Shown here in pieces: positions 47,367 through 56,023 of a DNA stretch of 64,000 bases; the first letter of the stretch is position 1, and the number at the start of each line of letters is the position of its first letter. The notes under the pieces were generated by a model. It was given only the letters and a program-made list of their open reading frames with translations, was not told the DNA's origin and ran no database searches. Position numbers and translations under genes: made by a program. The DNA is from Micromonospora terminaliae (GTDB taxonomy: Bacteria > Actinomycetota > Actinomycetes > Mycobacteriales > Micromonosporaceae), in contig NZ_CP045309.1 of the NCBI RefSeq assembly GCF_009671205.1, positions 5,536,001 through 5,600,000 of the forward strand, in the 5' to 3' direction.

Positions 47367-49136
47367 CTACACCCGGTCGCGGCGCGTGCCACCCGCCTCG
47401 TCGAGCAGGCGCTCGACCAGGCCGTCCACCGGCAACTCGATCCGCTCGCCGGAGGCCCGGTCGCGCAGTTCGACGTACCCCTCGGCCAGGCGGCGGCCGA
47501 CCACGACGGCGCGCGGGATGCCGATCAGCTCGGCATCGGTGAACTTCACCCCCGCCGAGACGTGGGCGCGGTCGTCGACCAGCACCCGCAGGCTGGCGGC
47601 GGAGAGGCGCCCGCCGAGCTCCAGCGCCGCGTCGAGCTGCGGCCCCTTGCCGGCCGCCACGAGGTGTACGTCGCAGGGCGCGACCTCGGCGGGCCAGACC
47701 AGCCCCCGGTCGTCGTGGTGCTGCTCGGCGACCGACGCGACGGCCCGCGAGACGCCGATGCCGTAGCAGCCCATGGTGGGCCGGACCGGCTTGCCCTCCC
47801 GGCCGAGCACGTCGACCGCGAAGGCGTCGGTGTACCGGCGGCCGAGCTGGAAGATGTGCCCCACCTCGATGCCCCGGCGCATGGTCAGCTCGCCGTCGCC
47901 GCAGGCCGGGCAGGGATCGCCCGGGCGCACCTCGGCCGCCTCGATCGTGCCGTCTGGCACGAAGTCCCGCCCGCACACCACGTCGGTGGCGTGCCGGCCC
48001 GGCTCGTTCGCGCCGGTCAGCCAGGTGGTGCCGGTGACCACCCGGGGGTCGACCAGGTAGCGGACGCCGTGCTTGGCCAGGATCTGCGGCCCGAGGTAGC
48101 CCCGGACCAGCTCCGGGTGCGCCGCCCAGTCGTCGAAGACCGCCACGGTGGCCGGGGCGAGGGCCGCCTCGACCCGCTTCAGGTCCACCTCCCGGTCCCC
48201 GGGCAGGCCGATCACCAGCAGCTCCGCCCGTTCGGCACCCGGCCGGCGCACGGCCAGCACCACGTTCTTCAACGTGTCGGCGGCGGTCCAGTCGGTCCGG
48301 CCGGCCAGCGCGCGGCCGTTGGCCAGGTCGACCAGGGACGCGATGGTCGGCGTCTCCGGGGTGTCGTGCACCTCGGTGGCCGGGTGCGCGTGCGGGTCGC
48401 CGGCCGCCGGCGCGCGGGTCACCACGGCCTCGGTGTTGGCCGCGTAGTCGCAGGCGGTGCAGCCGACGTAGGTGTCCTCGCCGACCGGCGTGGCGGCCAG
48501 GAACTCCTCCGACGCCGAGCCGCCCATCGCACCGGACATCGCGTGCACCACGGTGAAGTCCAGCCCGAGCCGGGTGAAGATCCGCTGGTACGCCTCGCGG
48601 TGCCGGTCGTAGGCGGCCTGGAGCCCCGCCTCGTCGAGGTCGAACGAGTAGGCGTCCTTCATGAGGAACTCGCGCCCGCGCAGCACACCGGCCCGCGGCC
48701 GGGCCTCGTCCCGGAACTTGGTCTGGATCTGGAACAGCGTCACCGGGAAGTCCCGGTACGAGTTGAACAGGTCCTTCACCAGCAGCGCGGCCATCTCCTC
48801 GTGGGTCGGGGCGAGCAGGTGCTCGGCGCCCTTCCGGTCTTCGAGGGTGAAGATGTCGTCGCCGTACTCCGTCCACCGCCCGCTGGTCCGGTAGGGCTCG
48901 GCCGGGAGGAGCGCCGGGAAGTGCACCTCCTGGTCGCCGATCGCCGCCATCTCGGCGCGGACGATCTCGGTGACCCGGTCCAGCACGAGCTTGCCCAGCG
49001 GCAGCCAGGTGTAGCCGCCCGGTGCGGCGCGGCGGATGTAGCCGGCGCGGAGCAGGAGCCGGTGGCTCGGCACCTCCGCGTCCGCCGGGTCCTCGCGCAG
49101 GGTCCGGAGCAGCAGGGTCGACATGCGCAGCAGCAT
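47367..49136 (-). CDS. proS: Prolyl-tRNA synthetase
   Basis: 589 residues. Class II synthetase charging tRNA-Pro. Motif 2 ([28 protein letters not shown] in part) and motif 3 ([13 protein letters not shown]) are visible, and a YbaK-like editing insertion lies between them (about 230-400: [18 protein letters not shown] and [13 protein letters not shown]). This is the bacterial type with editing. I take ATG 49136 ([16 protein letters not shown]); the later ATG at MSTLL is also possible. It is the first gene of a leftward block that includes the CBS protein, sufE and the DsbA-like gene, although a terminator lies after the CBS gene. Confidence 0.96.
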   Translation of the reverse strand: MLLRMSTLLLRTLREDPADAEVPSHRLLLRAGYIRRAAPGGYTWLPLGKLVLDRVTEIVRAEMAAIGDQEVHFPALLPAEPYRTSGRWTEYGDDIFTLEDRKGAEHLLAPTHEEMAALLVKDLFNSYRDFPVTLFQIQTKFRDEARPRAGVLRGREFLMKDAYSFDLDEAGLQAAYDRHREAYQRIFTRLGLDFTVVHAMSGAMGGSASEEFLAATPVGEDTYVGCTACDYAANTEAVVTRAPAAGDPHAHPATEVHDTPETPTIASLVDLANGRALAGRTDWTAADTLKNVVLAVRRPGAERAELLVIGLPGDREVDLKRVEAALAPATVAVFDDWAAHPELVRGYLGPQILAKHGVRYLVDPRVVTGTTWLTGANEPGRHATDVVCGRDFVPDGTIEAAEVRPGDPCPACGDGELTMRRGIEVGHIFQLGRRYTDAFAVDVLGREGKPVRPTMGCYGIGVSRAVASVAEQHHDDRGLVWPAEVAPCDVHLVAAGKGPQLDAALELGGRLSAASLRVLVDDRAHVSAGVKFTDAELIGIPRAVVVGRRLAEGYVELRDRASGERIELPVDGLVERLLDEAGGTRRDRV

Positions 49137-49279
49137 TGCCGCAGCGTACGGGGCGCCGAGCCGGCCGGGCGATCCAATTGGCTGCACATCGGCGAGGTGG
49201 CGGCATCCGGGCCCGTCCGATGCCCCCACCTCGCCGAGCTGGAGTGGATCAGGTGCGCCGGGTGGGTAGGGAGAGGGTC

Positions 49280-49654
49280 ATGGATGAGAGGCCACGGATG
49301 ACGCTGACGTCCACTGTGCTGGATTCGCCGGACGCGCGGGAGCTGGCCACGTTCTACGAACGCCTGCTCGGATGGTCGCGGCGGGACGACGAGTCGGACT
49401 GGGTCGTCCTCGTCCCGCCGGACGGCGGGGCGGGGCTCTCGTTCCAGACCGAGCCCGCGTACGAGCGGCCGGTCTGGCCCGCCGGCCCGGGCGAGCCGCA
49501 GATGCTGGCGCACCTCGACATCAAGGTCGACGACCTCGACGCGGCGTCGGCGTACGCGGTGTCGGTGGGCGCCACGGTGGCGGACTTCCAGCCGCAGGAC
49601 GACGTGCGCGTGCACCTCGACCCGGCCGGCCACCCGTTCTGCCTCTACCTCTGA
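49280..49654 (+). CDS. VOC-family protein
   Basis: 124 residues. The first module is LTSTVLDSPDARELATFYERLLGW; the second is LAHLDIKVDDLDAASAYAVSVGA, with the ending HLDPAGHPFCLYL. The putative metal/ligand residues are H in LAHLD and the C-terminal H-P-F-C. It resembles many actinobacterial glyoxalase-superfamily members. GGGAGAGGGTC is the RBS for ATG 49280. Convergent with the PQQ-repeat gene. Confidence 0.85.
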   Translation: MDERPRMTLTSTVLDSPDARELATFYERLLGWSRRDDESDWVVLVPPDGGAGLSFQTEPAYERPVWPAGPGEPQMLAHLDIKVDDLDAASAYAVSVGATVADFQPQDDVRVHLDPAGHPFCLYL

Positions 49655-49696
49655 ACCACGCCGAGCCACCCAGGGCTGCTTCGTCCCCGCTCCCGA

Positions 49697-51340
49697 TCAG
49701 CGGAGCACGGTGATCGCCCGGTCCGCCACGACGTGCTTCCAGGGCACGATCACCACGACCCCGTCCCGTTCCATGACCTTGGCCTCCTCGCCCTCGAAGC
49801 CGGCCGACAGCGGCCCCTCGGCCACCGCGCTGACCGCGCCGGTGGCGGGGTCGATGCGGACCAGCCGTGGCGCCAGCTTCCGCCGGTCACCGGTCTCCCA
49901 GGCCAGCAACCCCTGGTCGTCGCGGCGGATGAGCTCGACCTTGCTGGCGTTGTGCCCGGACGAGATCCAGCGCCGCTTCCCGGTGGCCAGGTCGATGGCG
50001 ATGATCTGGTTGGCCGCCCGGCCCGAGTTGGGGACGTTCTTCGGGAACGTCGGGTAGTAGAGCGTGTCGTCGTCGGCGAGGAACTGGTAGACGGCCGGGC
50101 CGTCGATCGCGTTGGACCGGTTGGGTGGCACGTCCCAGAGTTCGGTGCCCTCGATGGGGTCGGTGAACGACCCGGTCTCCCGGCCGGTCCTCGGGTCCCG
50201 CACCGTGTAGCTGTCGTGCCCCAGCCCGGGCAGGCTGATCAGCGGCCGCACACTCAGCACGCCGTCGGTGACCTTCGACTCCGGCAGCCGCTGCCGCCAG
50301 CGCACCTTGCCGGTGGCCGGGTCCACGCCGTCGACCTCACCACCGATGGAGCAGCCGTAGGTGACCACCACCAGGTCGTCGGCGGCCCGCATGTCCTTGA
50401 ACCCGCAGTCCCGGCCGGGCAGCAGTTTCTCGCCGGTGGTGCGCCACAGCTGCTTCCCGTCGGCGAGCGAGAACCCGATCATGGTGTCGCCGGAGCGGAC
50501 GATCACCTGCTGGCCGGCGACGGCGAGGTCCGGTGCGGCGAGCGCGTCCCGGCCCTCCCGGGCCGGTGCCGGGAACTTCGCCTGCCAGGTCACCTTGCCG
50601 CTGGTCAGGTCGAAGCCGGCGACGGTGTTGCAGGACTGCTCGGAGCCGACCGCCACCGCGCCCCGGCCCTCGGTCACCGCCTGCGCGGCGACGCAGAGCG
50701 AGGTGCCCTCCGGCGCGGGCGCACCCCACGCCTGCCCGCCGTCGGAGAGCCGGTAGGCGAGCAGCCCGTCACCCTGTGCCCGGACCACGTTGTCACTGGC
50801 CAGCCAGGCGCCGAACATGTCCTGCTGGTCGTAGGTGGTGAGGCCGGTGTCCTGCCGTTCGGGGAAGTCCAGCACCCAGGCGGTCTTCAGCTCACCGTCC
50901 GCAGCGGAGCCGCCGCCGACGAGCCGGGAGACTCCCCAGGCGGTGCCGGCGCCCACGGCCAGCACGGCCACCAGCCCGCCGGCGACCAGCAGGGCCACCC
51001 GCCCGCGCCGCTTGGGCGCCGCCGGGGGGTTACCTCCCGGCCCGGCCCAGCCGCTCGGCGGGTACGCGGGCTGCCCTGCCATCGGGTACGCCGGCTGCCC
51101 GGCCGGGGGGTAGGGCGGCTGCCCGGCGACCGGGTAGGGCGGCTGGCCGGTCACCGGATACGGCGGCTGGCCGGTCACCGGATACGGCGGCTGGCCGGTC
51201 ACCGAGTGCGGCGGCTGCGGCGCTCCGGGATATGGCACCTGCGGCGCCGCGGCCGGCTGCTGCGGCCACGGCTGCTGTGGCGCGGCGGGCCAGCCGGTCG
51301 GTGCCCCGGGCTGGTTCACGGGGAACTCTGGGTTCGTCAT
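49697..51340 (-). CDS. PQQ-like beta-propeller protein with Pro-rich cytoplasmic tail
   Basis: 547 residues. The first ~105 are a Pro/Gln/Tyr-rich tail with 8-residue repeats of the form G-Q-P-P-Y-P-V-T; one TM helix (RVALLVAGGLVAVLAVGAGTAW) follows, and the rest is an extracellular propeller with repeated D-x-A-T-G-K-x-x-W blades (SGKVTWQAKFP, ADGKQLWRTTG, ATGKVRWRQRLP, ATGKRRWISSG). No quinoprotein catalytic residues are evident, so it is probably structural or ligand-binding. It lies 20 bp downstream of a metalloprotease gene of the same architecture and is probably co-transcribed. Confidence 0.85.
   Translation of the reverse strand: MTNPEFPVNQPGAPTGWPAAPQQPWPQQPAAAPQVPYPGAPQPPHSVTGQPPYPVTGQPPYPVTGQPPYPVAGQPPYPPAGQPAYPMAGQPAYPPSGWAGPGGNPPAAPKRRGRVALLVAGGLVAVLAVGAGTAWGVSRLVGGGSAADGELKTAWVLDFPERQDTGLTTYDQQDMFGAWLASDNVVRAQGDGLLAYRLSDGGQAWGAPAPEGTSLCVAAQAVTEGRGAVAVGSEQSCNTVAGFDLTSGKVTWQAKFPAPAREGRDALAAPDLAVAGQQVIVRSGDTMIGFSLADGKQLWRTTGEKLLPGRDCGFKDMRAADDLVVVTYGCSIGGEVDGVDPATGKVRWRQRLPESKVTDGVLSVRPLISLPGLGHDSYTVRDPRTGRETGSFTDPIEGTELWDVPPNRSNAIDGPAVYQFLADDDTLYYPTFPKNVPNSGRAANQIIAIDLATGKRRWISSGHNASKVELIRRDDQGLLAWETGDRRKLAPRLVRIDPATGAVSAVAEGPLSAGFEGEEAKVMERDGVVVIVPWKHVVADRAITVLR
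51060..51219. repeat. 24-bp tandem repeat in PQQ-protein gene
   Basis: Units near GGATACGGCGGCTGGCCGGT(CACC) repeat about six times, coding for G-Q-P-P-Y-P-V-T. Two adjacent copies are identical. It codes for protein and is not a CRISPR array. Confidence 0.85.
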
Positions 51341-51360
51341 CTCGTTCGCTCCGTTCCCGC

Positions 51361-52929
51361 TCAGCGCGCCTGCGCCCGCACGTACGCCGCCCAGCCGGTC
51401 TGGAACTCGGCGAGCGGGACGCCGAGCACCTGCCGGCTGGCCTGGTCGGCGGTCGCGCCCTGGTAGCGGGCGGTCACGAACTGGAACAGCTTCTGCTCGC
51501 CGTACTTCTCCGCCAGGTGGGTCATCGCCGCGTGCCCGAGCCAGTAGTGGAAGCTGACCCGCCCCGGGGAGTCCCAGTCGCCGTTGCCCGGCAGGGTGCC
51601 GTCCCAGTCGCCGGCGCGGACCAGCGACCGGGCCTGTGCCGTCCGCCCGCTGGACCGCAGGGGCTCGCCCCGGTGGGCCAGGTACTCGGCGAAGCCCTCC
51701 ACGACCCAGTTCTCGATGCCGTCGAAGAAGTCCTGCTTGTCGGCGTCCTCCAGGCTGGCGACCAGCGAGTGGCCCACCTCGTGCCGGAAGATCTCCCGTG
51801 GCCCGCGGCTGTCGCCGGCGGTGAAGAACGACCGGTCGGCCACGTCGATCACGATCCGGGTGCCGCCGATGTCGACATCCTGCTTCCGGTCGGCGGAGAC
51901 CATGCCGATCGAGACGCCGGCCTCGGTGGTCTCCTCCTTGTTGATCCGGTAGAGCGAGCCCAGGTCCTGTTTCCCCTTGACCAGGCTGATGACGAAGCCC
52001 TTCGGGATGTCCGCGGTGACCCCGCCGGCCTTCCAGGCGGCGAAGTCGTCGGCGACCGCCGCCTCGGCGACCGGGGCGTAGCGCTTCGCCTCGCCGGCCA
52101 GCGTGGCGTCGGTGATGACGAGGGTGTGCGGGGTGCGCTCGACGTGGATCTCGCGCCACTTGTCCCAGGGGGCGGGGTAGTAGACGGTCTTCGAGTTGCC
52201 CATCGCGGCGGGCGCCCCACTGACGGCGGTGACCTTCAGCGGCGCGCCCTGGCTCTCGCGGACGACGGTCCAGCGGTACCACTCGGCGACCGGGGTGAGG
52301 TCGTACCCCTCGAACTGGTGCACGAAGGAGACGTCGAGCTGGAAGCTGACCCCACGGCCGAAGCTGTCGGTGGTCCGCCCCTGCTGGGCGACGGTCCGGT
52401 ACTGACCGACGGCCAGCGGCAGCTTGCCCAGGTTGGCGAAGAGGCGGCTCTGGGCGGCGACCAGGTCCTTGCGGGCCGGGTCGAAGGGCGCCAGGTAGGC
52501 CTTCAGGTCCTTGTCGGCGAGCGCCTTGCTGTGCCGGGCCAGCAGGTCGTCCAGGTCCTGCTGGGTGACGGTCACCCCGTTCGCCGCGGCGGCGGCCTTC
52601 GGGGCGTCCTCGCCGCGCTCGCTCAGCCCGACGCCCACGCCGATCGCCGTGCCGGCGCAGAGGGTCAGCACCAGCGCCCCGGCGCCGAGCCCGATCCAGA
52701 GCCCGCGCCGGGACTTCGGCCGCGGCGGCGGAACCGGCGGGTACGCCCCGAAGCCCGGCTGCCCCGGCCCACCCGGGTACGCGCCCGGCTGTCCCGGCCC
52801 GTTCGGGTACGCCCCCGGCGGCCCGTAGCCGGGCGGGGCGGGGAGACCCGGTGCTGCGGCCGGGTACGCCGGGCCCGGCGGGTGCGGGTGACCGTCGGCC
52901 GGGAAGGCGGCCGGGTGTCCCTGGGTCAT
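51361..52929 (-). CDS. Membrane-anchored zinc metalloprotease (gluzincin-type)
   Basis: 522 residues. The N-terminal ~70 are Pro/Gly/Ala/Tyr-rich (GPPGAYPNGPGQPGAYP) and cytoplasmic; one TM helix follows (about 76-101). The extracellular part ends in a peptidase domain with HEVGH at about 383-387 and the third-ligand helix NWVVEGFAEYLAH about 25 residues later. The region between (residues ~110-350) is probably a propeptide-like or ligand-binding domain. Such genes are common and uncharacterised in actinomycetes. It is followed by the PQQ-propeller gene (20-bp gap). Its promoter region holds a 16-bp palindrome at 53051. Confidence 0.85.
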   Translation of the reverse strand: MTQGHPAAFPADGHPHPPGPAYPAAAPGLPAPPGYGPPGAYPNGPGQPGAYPGGPGQPGFGAYPPVPPPRPKSRRGLWIGLGAGALVLTLCAGTAIGVGVGLSERGEDAPKAAAAANGVTVTQQDLDDLLARHSKALADKDLKAYLAPFDPARKDLVAAQSRLFANLGKLPLAVGQYRTVAQQGRTTDSFGRGVSFQLDVSFVHQFEGYDLTPVAEWYRWTVVRESQGAPLKVTAVSGAPAAMGNSKTVYYPAPWDKWREIHVERTPHTLVITDATLAGEAKRYAPVAEAAVADDFAAWKAGGVTADIPKGFVISLVKGKQDLGSLYRINKEETTEAGVSIGMVSADRKQDVDIGGTRIVIDVADRSFFTAGDSRGPREIFRHEVGHSLVASLEDADKQDFFDGIENWVVEGFAEYLAHRGEPLRSSGRTAQARSLVRAGDWDGTLPGNGDWDSPGRVSFHYWLGHAAMTHLAEKYGEQKLFQFVTARYQGATADQASRQVLGVPLAEFQTGWAAYVRAQAR

Positions 52930-53050
52930 GCGGTCCTCGTTCGCGCCGTCGCTGCCCAGCCGCAGCGGCGGGCGCCGCCCACCCCCCGACCGGATGACGG
53001 GCAACATCATCCCCGGTCGGCCGGACGGATTCTGCCCCGGATCCACCAAG

Positions 53051-53066
53051 CGGGACATTTGTCCCG
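53051..53066. promoter_or_regulatory. 16-bp palindrome between divergent genes
   Basis: CGGGACATTTGTCCCG is a perfect 7+2+7 palindrome, 122 bp upstream of the metalloprotease gene and 101 bp upstream of the SGNH gene. The regulator is not identified. Confidence 0.6.
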
Positions 53067-53166
53067 ATGACCTCCGCCACGTCCGGCGCGGGGGTCGGGC
53101 GGCGGGAGCCCGGTCGGTGCGAGACTGGCCGACGCAGCTCTGCCGGGTCAGTCAGAGGGAGGCGCA

Positions 53167-53937
53167 GTGCGCTGGCGCAGCTTCGTGGCGGTGGGCGACA
53201 GCTTCACCGAGGGCATGGACGACGCGTATCCGGACGGCACCTACCGGGGCTGGGCCGACCTGGTCGCCACCCGGCTCGCGGCCGAGGCCGGCCCCGACTT
53301 CGGTTACGCCAACCTGGCCATCCGCGGCCGCCTGTTCCCGAACATCGTGGCCGAGCAGGTGCCGGCCGCGCTGGCCATGAAGCCCGACCTCATCAGCTTC
53401 GCGGCCGGCGGCAACGACGTGCTGCGCCGTACCTTCGATCCGGACGCCTTCGTGCCGCGCTTCGACGCGGTGATCGCGGAGCTGCGTGCCGGCGGCGCCG
53501 ACGTGGTGCTGTTCCGGTTCGCCGACGTGATGGCCCGGCTGCCCGGTCAGCGGCTGGTGGCCCCCCGGGTGAACCTGCTCAACCGGGTGGTCGGCGAGGT
53601 CGCCGAGCGGCACGGCGCCATCCTGGTCGACCTGTACGCCGACGACACCTACCTCAACCCGCTGCTCTGGAGCACCGACCGGCTGCACCTGTCGGCGGCC
53701 GGGCACCGCCGGGTGGCCGGGCAGGTGCTCGCCGCGCTGGGCGTGGCCTGTGACGAGGACTGGCTCCTGGTGCCGCCGCATCCGGCCCCCACCCCGTGGC
53801 TGGCCGCCCGGGCCGCCGACCTGCGCTGGGCCGGCCACCACCTGGCCCCCTGGATCAAGCGCCGGCTGACCGGCCGCTCGTCCGGCGACCTGATCACCGC
53901 CAAGCGGCCGGTGCTCGGGCCGATCACCCTCGACTGA
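53167..53937 (+). CDS. SGNH/GDSL-family hydrolase
   Basis: 256 residues. Block I is VGDSFTEGMDD with Ser12 as nucleophile; block III is GGND; block V is DRLHLSAAGH with the Asp-His pair. There is no signal peptide, so it acts in the cytoplasm or at the inner membrane surface, unlike secreted members. The C-terminal ~70 residues (from DLRWAGHHLAPW) are an extra basic segment. Substrate unknown: ester or acyl group. It starts at GTG 53167 with AGGGAGGCGCA upstream. The next gene starts 2 bp after its stop. Confidence 0.87.
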   Translation: MRWRSFVAVGDSFTEGMDDAYPDGTYRGWADLVATRLAAEAGPDFGYANLAIRGRLFPNIVAEQVPAALAMKPDLISFAAGGNDVLRRTFDPDAFVPRFDAVIAELRAGGADVVLFRFADVMARLPGQRLVAPRVNLLNRVVGEVAERHGAILVDLYADDTYLNPLLWSTDRLHLSAAGHRRVAGQVLAALGVACDEDWLLVPPHPAPTPWLAARAADLRWAGHHLAPWIKRRLTGRSSGDLITAKRPVLGPITLD

Positions 53938-53939
53938 CC

Positions 53940-54386
53940 GTGCGCACCCTGCACGTCGCGCCCCTGCTGCGGTTCCACCTCGACGACGAGCCCCGGCCGG
54001 GTCACGCCGTGCTGGTGACCGGCGACCGGGTCGAGGCCGTGGCGCCGGTCGACGAGCTGACCGGGGCGTACCCGGAGGTGCGGGTGCGGCGGTGGAACGG
54101 CACCCTCGGGCCGGCGCTGGTGCACGACGGGCCGCTGCCGCCCGCGCCGACCCCGCGCGAACGGGTGCACGCCCTGTTCCGGCTCGGGGCCGCCGCGGTG
54201 CTCGCCGACCACGTCACCGACCCGGCGCTGCGGGCCGCCACCGTGCGCAACGAGGTGGCGGTGCTCGCCGCCGACCGGCCGCCGGCGCTGGTGGTCGGTG
54301 GCCGGGCCGACCTGGCGGTGTTCGCCGCCGACGGTTCCTGCCTCGCGACCGTGGTCGCCGGGCGGCTGGTGCACCGCCGCGCCTGA
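53940..54386 (+). CDS. Imidazolonepropionase-like composite-domain protein (truncated hydrolase)
   Basis: 148 residues from GTG 53940. GHAVLVTGDRVEAVAPVDEL and ALVVGGRADLAVFAADGSCLATVVAGRLVHR look like the beta-sandwich edges that flank metal-dependent amidohydrolases; the TIM barrel with its histidines is absent, so catalysis is unlikely in this copy. It may be a remnant or a small binding protein. It starts 2 bp after the SGNH gene, so the two are coupled. Confidence 0.68.
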   Translation: MRTLHVAPLLRFHLDDEPRPGHAVLVTGDRVEAVAPVDELTGAYPEVRVRRWNGTLGPALVHDGPLPPAPTPRERVHALFRLGAAAVLADHVTDPALRAATVRNEVAVLAADRPPALVVGGRADLAVFAADGSCLATVVAGRLVHRRA

Positions 54387-54452
54387 CCGGTGTTCGCCCC
54401 ACCACACGGGATGGCCGGTCGCGGTGCCGTGATCCGGCGTACTTTGGGGCTC

Positions 54453-55355
54453 ATGCCTGTGCCGAGCGATCCGAATTCCCACCTCCAGTCCTACGCCGAC
54501 CCCCAGCGTCTGGTCACCACGGAGTGGCTGGCCGAGCACCTGGGCGACGAGGGCCTCGTGGTCGTCGAGTCCGACGAGGACGTCCTCCTCTACGACACCG
54601 GCCACATCCCCGGCGCCGTGAAGGTCGACTGGCACACCGAGCTGAACGACCAGGTGACCCGGGACTACCTCGACGCGAAGAGCTTCGCCGAGCTGTGCGC
54701 CGCCAAGGGCATCGGCCGCGGCGACACGGTGGTCTTCTACGGCGACAACTTCAACTGGTGGGCGGCGTACGCCCTCTGGGTGTTCGCGCTCTTCGGCCAC
54801 GCCGACGTCCGCCTGCTCGACGGCGGCCGGATGAAATGGGTCGCCGAGGGCCGCGAGATGTCCAAGGACACGGTGAACCGGCCGCGCGCCGACTACCCGG
54901 TGCCGGAGCGGAACGACAAGCCGATCCGGGCGTTCCGCGACGAGGTGATGGCGCACGTGACCGCCGGCCGGCCGCTGGTCGACGTGCGGTCGCCGGGTGA
55001 GTACACCGGCGAGATGCTGCACATGGCGGCCTACCCGCAGGAGGGCGCGCTGCGCGGCGGCCACATCCCGGGCGCGGTGAGCAAGCCGTGGAAGGCCGCC
55101 GCCAACGACGACGGCACCTTCAAGTCGGTGGACGAGCTGCGGGCGATCTACGTCGACCAGCTCGGGCTGAGCCCGTCCGACGACGTGGTGGCCTACTGCC
55201 GGATCGGCGAGCGGTCCAGCCACACCTGGTTCGTGCTGCACCACCTCCTCGGGTTCCCGCACGTCCGCAACTACGACGGCTCGTGGACCGAGTGGGGCAA
55301 CCTGGTCCGCGCTCCCGTGGTGCAGGGCGAGGAGCCGGGCAGCTTCACCGGTTAG
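54453..55355 (+). CDS. Thiosulfate/3-mercaptopyruvate sulfurtransferase
   Basis: 300 residues with two rhodanese domains. The second carries the active cysteine C249 in [15 protein letters not shown]; the first ends [14 protein letters not shown]. The C-R-I-G-E-R-S loop is shared with mycobacterial CysA2-like sulfurtransferases. It moves sulfane sulfur from thiosulfate or mercaptopyruvate to cyanide or thiols. ATG 54453 ([14 protein letters not shown]) is chosen over an upstream ATG at 54390. Overlaps the convergent TetR gene by 4 bp. Confidence 0.93.
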   Translation: MPVPSDPNSHLQSYADPQRLVTTEWLAEHLGDEGLVVVESDEDVLLYDTGHIPGAVKVDWHTELNDQVTRDYLDAKSFAELCAAKGIGRGDTVVFYGDNFNWWAAYALWVFALFGHADVRLLDGGRMKWVAEGREMSKDTVNRPRADYPVPERNDKPIRAFRDEVMAHVTAGRPLVDVRSPGEYTGEMLHMAAYPQEGALRGGHIPGAVSKPWKAAANDDGTFKSVDELRAIYVDQLGLSPSDDVVAYCRIGERSSHTWFVLHHLLGFPHVRNYDGSWTEWGNLVRAPVVQGEEPGSFTG

Positions 55356-55921
55356 GGCCGGCCGGTCAGATAGCGCTGGAGGGTCGGGGCGATCCACTCG
55401 ACCAGATCCTCCGGCGCCATCTCCACCACCGGCGGCAGCCGGACGATGTAGCGGGTGAAGGCCAGGCCGAGGGTCTGACTGGCCACCAGGCCGGCCCGGC
55501 GGGCGGTGGTCGCCGGGTCGGTGCCGAAACCGGCCACGGCCGCGGCGAGCTGATCGGCGAAGAGCAGGCGCATCCGCTCGGCCGCTCCCGGGTTGGTGCT
55601 GGCCGCCCGGAGCAGCGCCGCGAGGGTCTCGTCCCCCTCCCACCGGGCGAGGAAGTGGCGCACCAGCGTCTCGCCGAGCCGGTCCGGCGGCACGGCGGCC
55701 AGGTCGGGCAGGCGCAGGTCGAACTCGGCCGCCGCGGCGAACAGCCCCTCCTTGCTGCCGTAGTAGCGCATCACCATGGACGGGTCGATGTGCGCGTCGG
55801 CGGCGATGGCCCGGATGGTGGCCCGCTCGTAGCCGTCGGCGGCGAAGCGCTCCCGGGCGGCGCGCAGGATCGCCGCCCGCGTGGCGTCCGAGCGGCGGGC
55901 CCGGGGTGCCGTCTCAGTCAT
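55352..55921 (-). CDS. TetR-family repressor
   Basis: 189 residues. The N-terminal HTH reads [49 protein letters not shown] in consecutive pieces (residues ~13-60). The C-terminal ligand domain is divergent. It faces the FAD monooxygenase gene across a 102-bp region holding repeated CCAACA/TGTTGG half-sites, so it probably represses both. ATG 55921; a GTG six bases earlier is possible. Confidence 0.9.
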   Translation of the reverse strand: MTETAPRARRSDATRAAILRAARERFAADGYERATIRAIAADAHIDPSMVMRYYGSKEGLFAAAAEFDLRLPDLAAVPPDRLGETLVRHFLARWEGDETLAALLRAASTNPGAAERMRLLFADQLAAAVAGFGTDPATTARRAGLVASQTLGLAFTRYIVRLPPVVEMAPEDLVEWIAPTLQRYLTGRP

Positions 55922-55935
55922 GCCCACAACTGTAG

Positions 55936-56007
55936 GCCAACAAGCGTTGACATGGAAACGGCGCCGCGCCTACCGTTGTCAACACCTGTTGGCAAACAGT
56001 TGTTGGC
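55936..56007. promoter_or_regulatory. TetR operator region
   Basis: Three related 16-mers lie at 55936-55951, 55978-55993 and 55992-56007; the last two contain AACACCTGTT and AACAGTTGTT, that is AACA-N2-TGTT. The third abuts the RBS of the monooxygenase. Confidence 0.7.
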
Positions 56008-56023
56008 TACCTGGAGGTGGGGC

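Noticed and set aside
51060..51219. Possible CRISPR or REP array
   Set aside because: The repeat is in frame with the propeller gene and encodes a Pro-rich tail.
51232..53070. Open frame of 612 codons opposite the metalloprotease
   Set aside because: Antisense shadow; the protease motifs lie on the minus strand.
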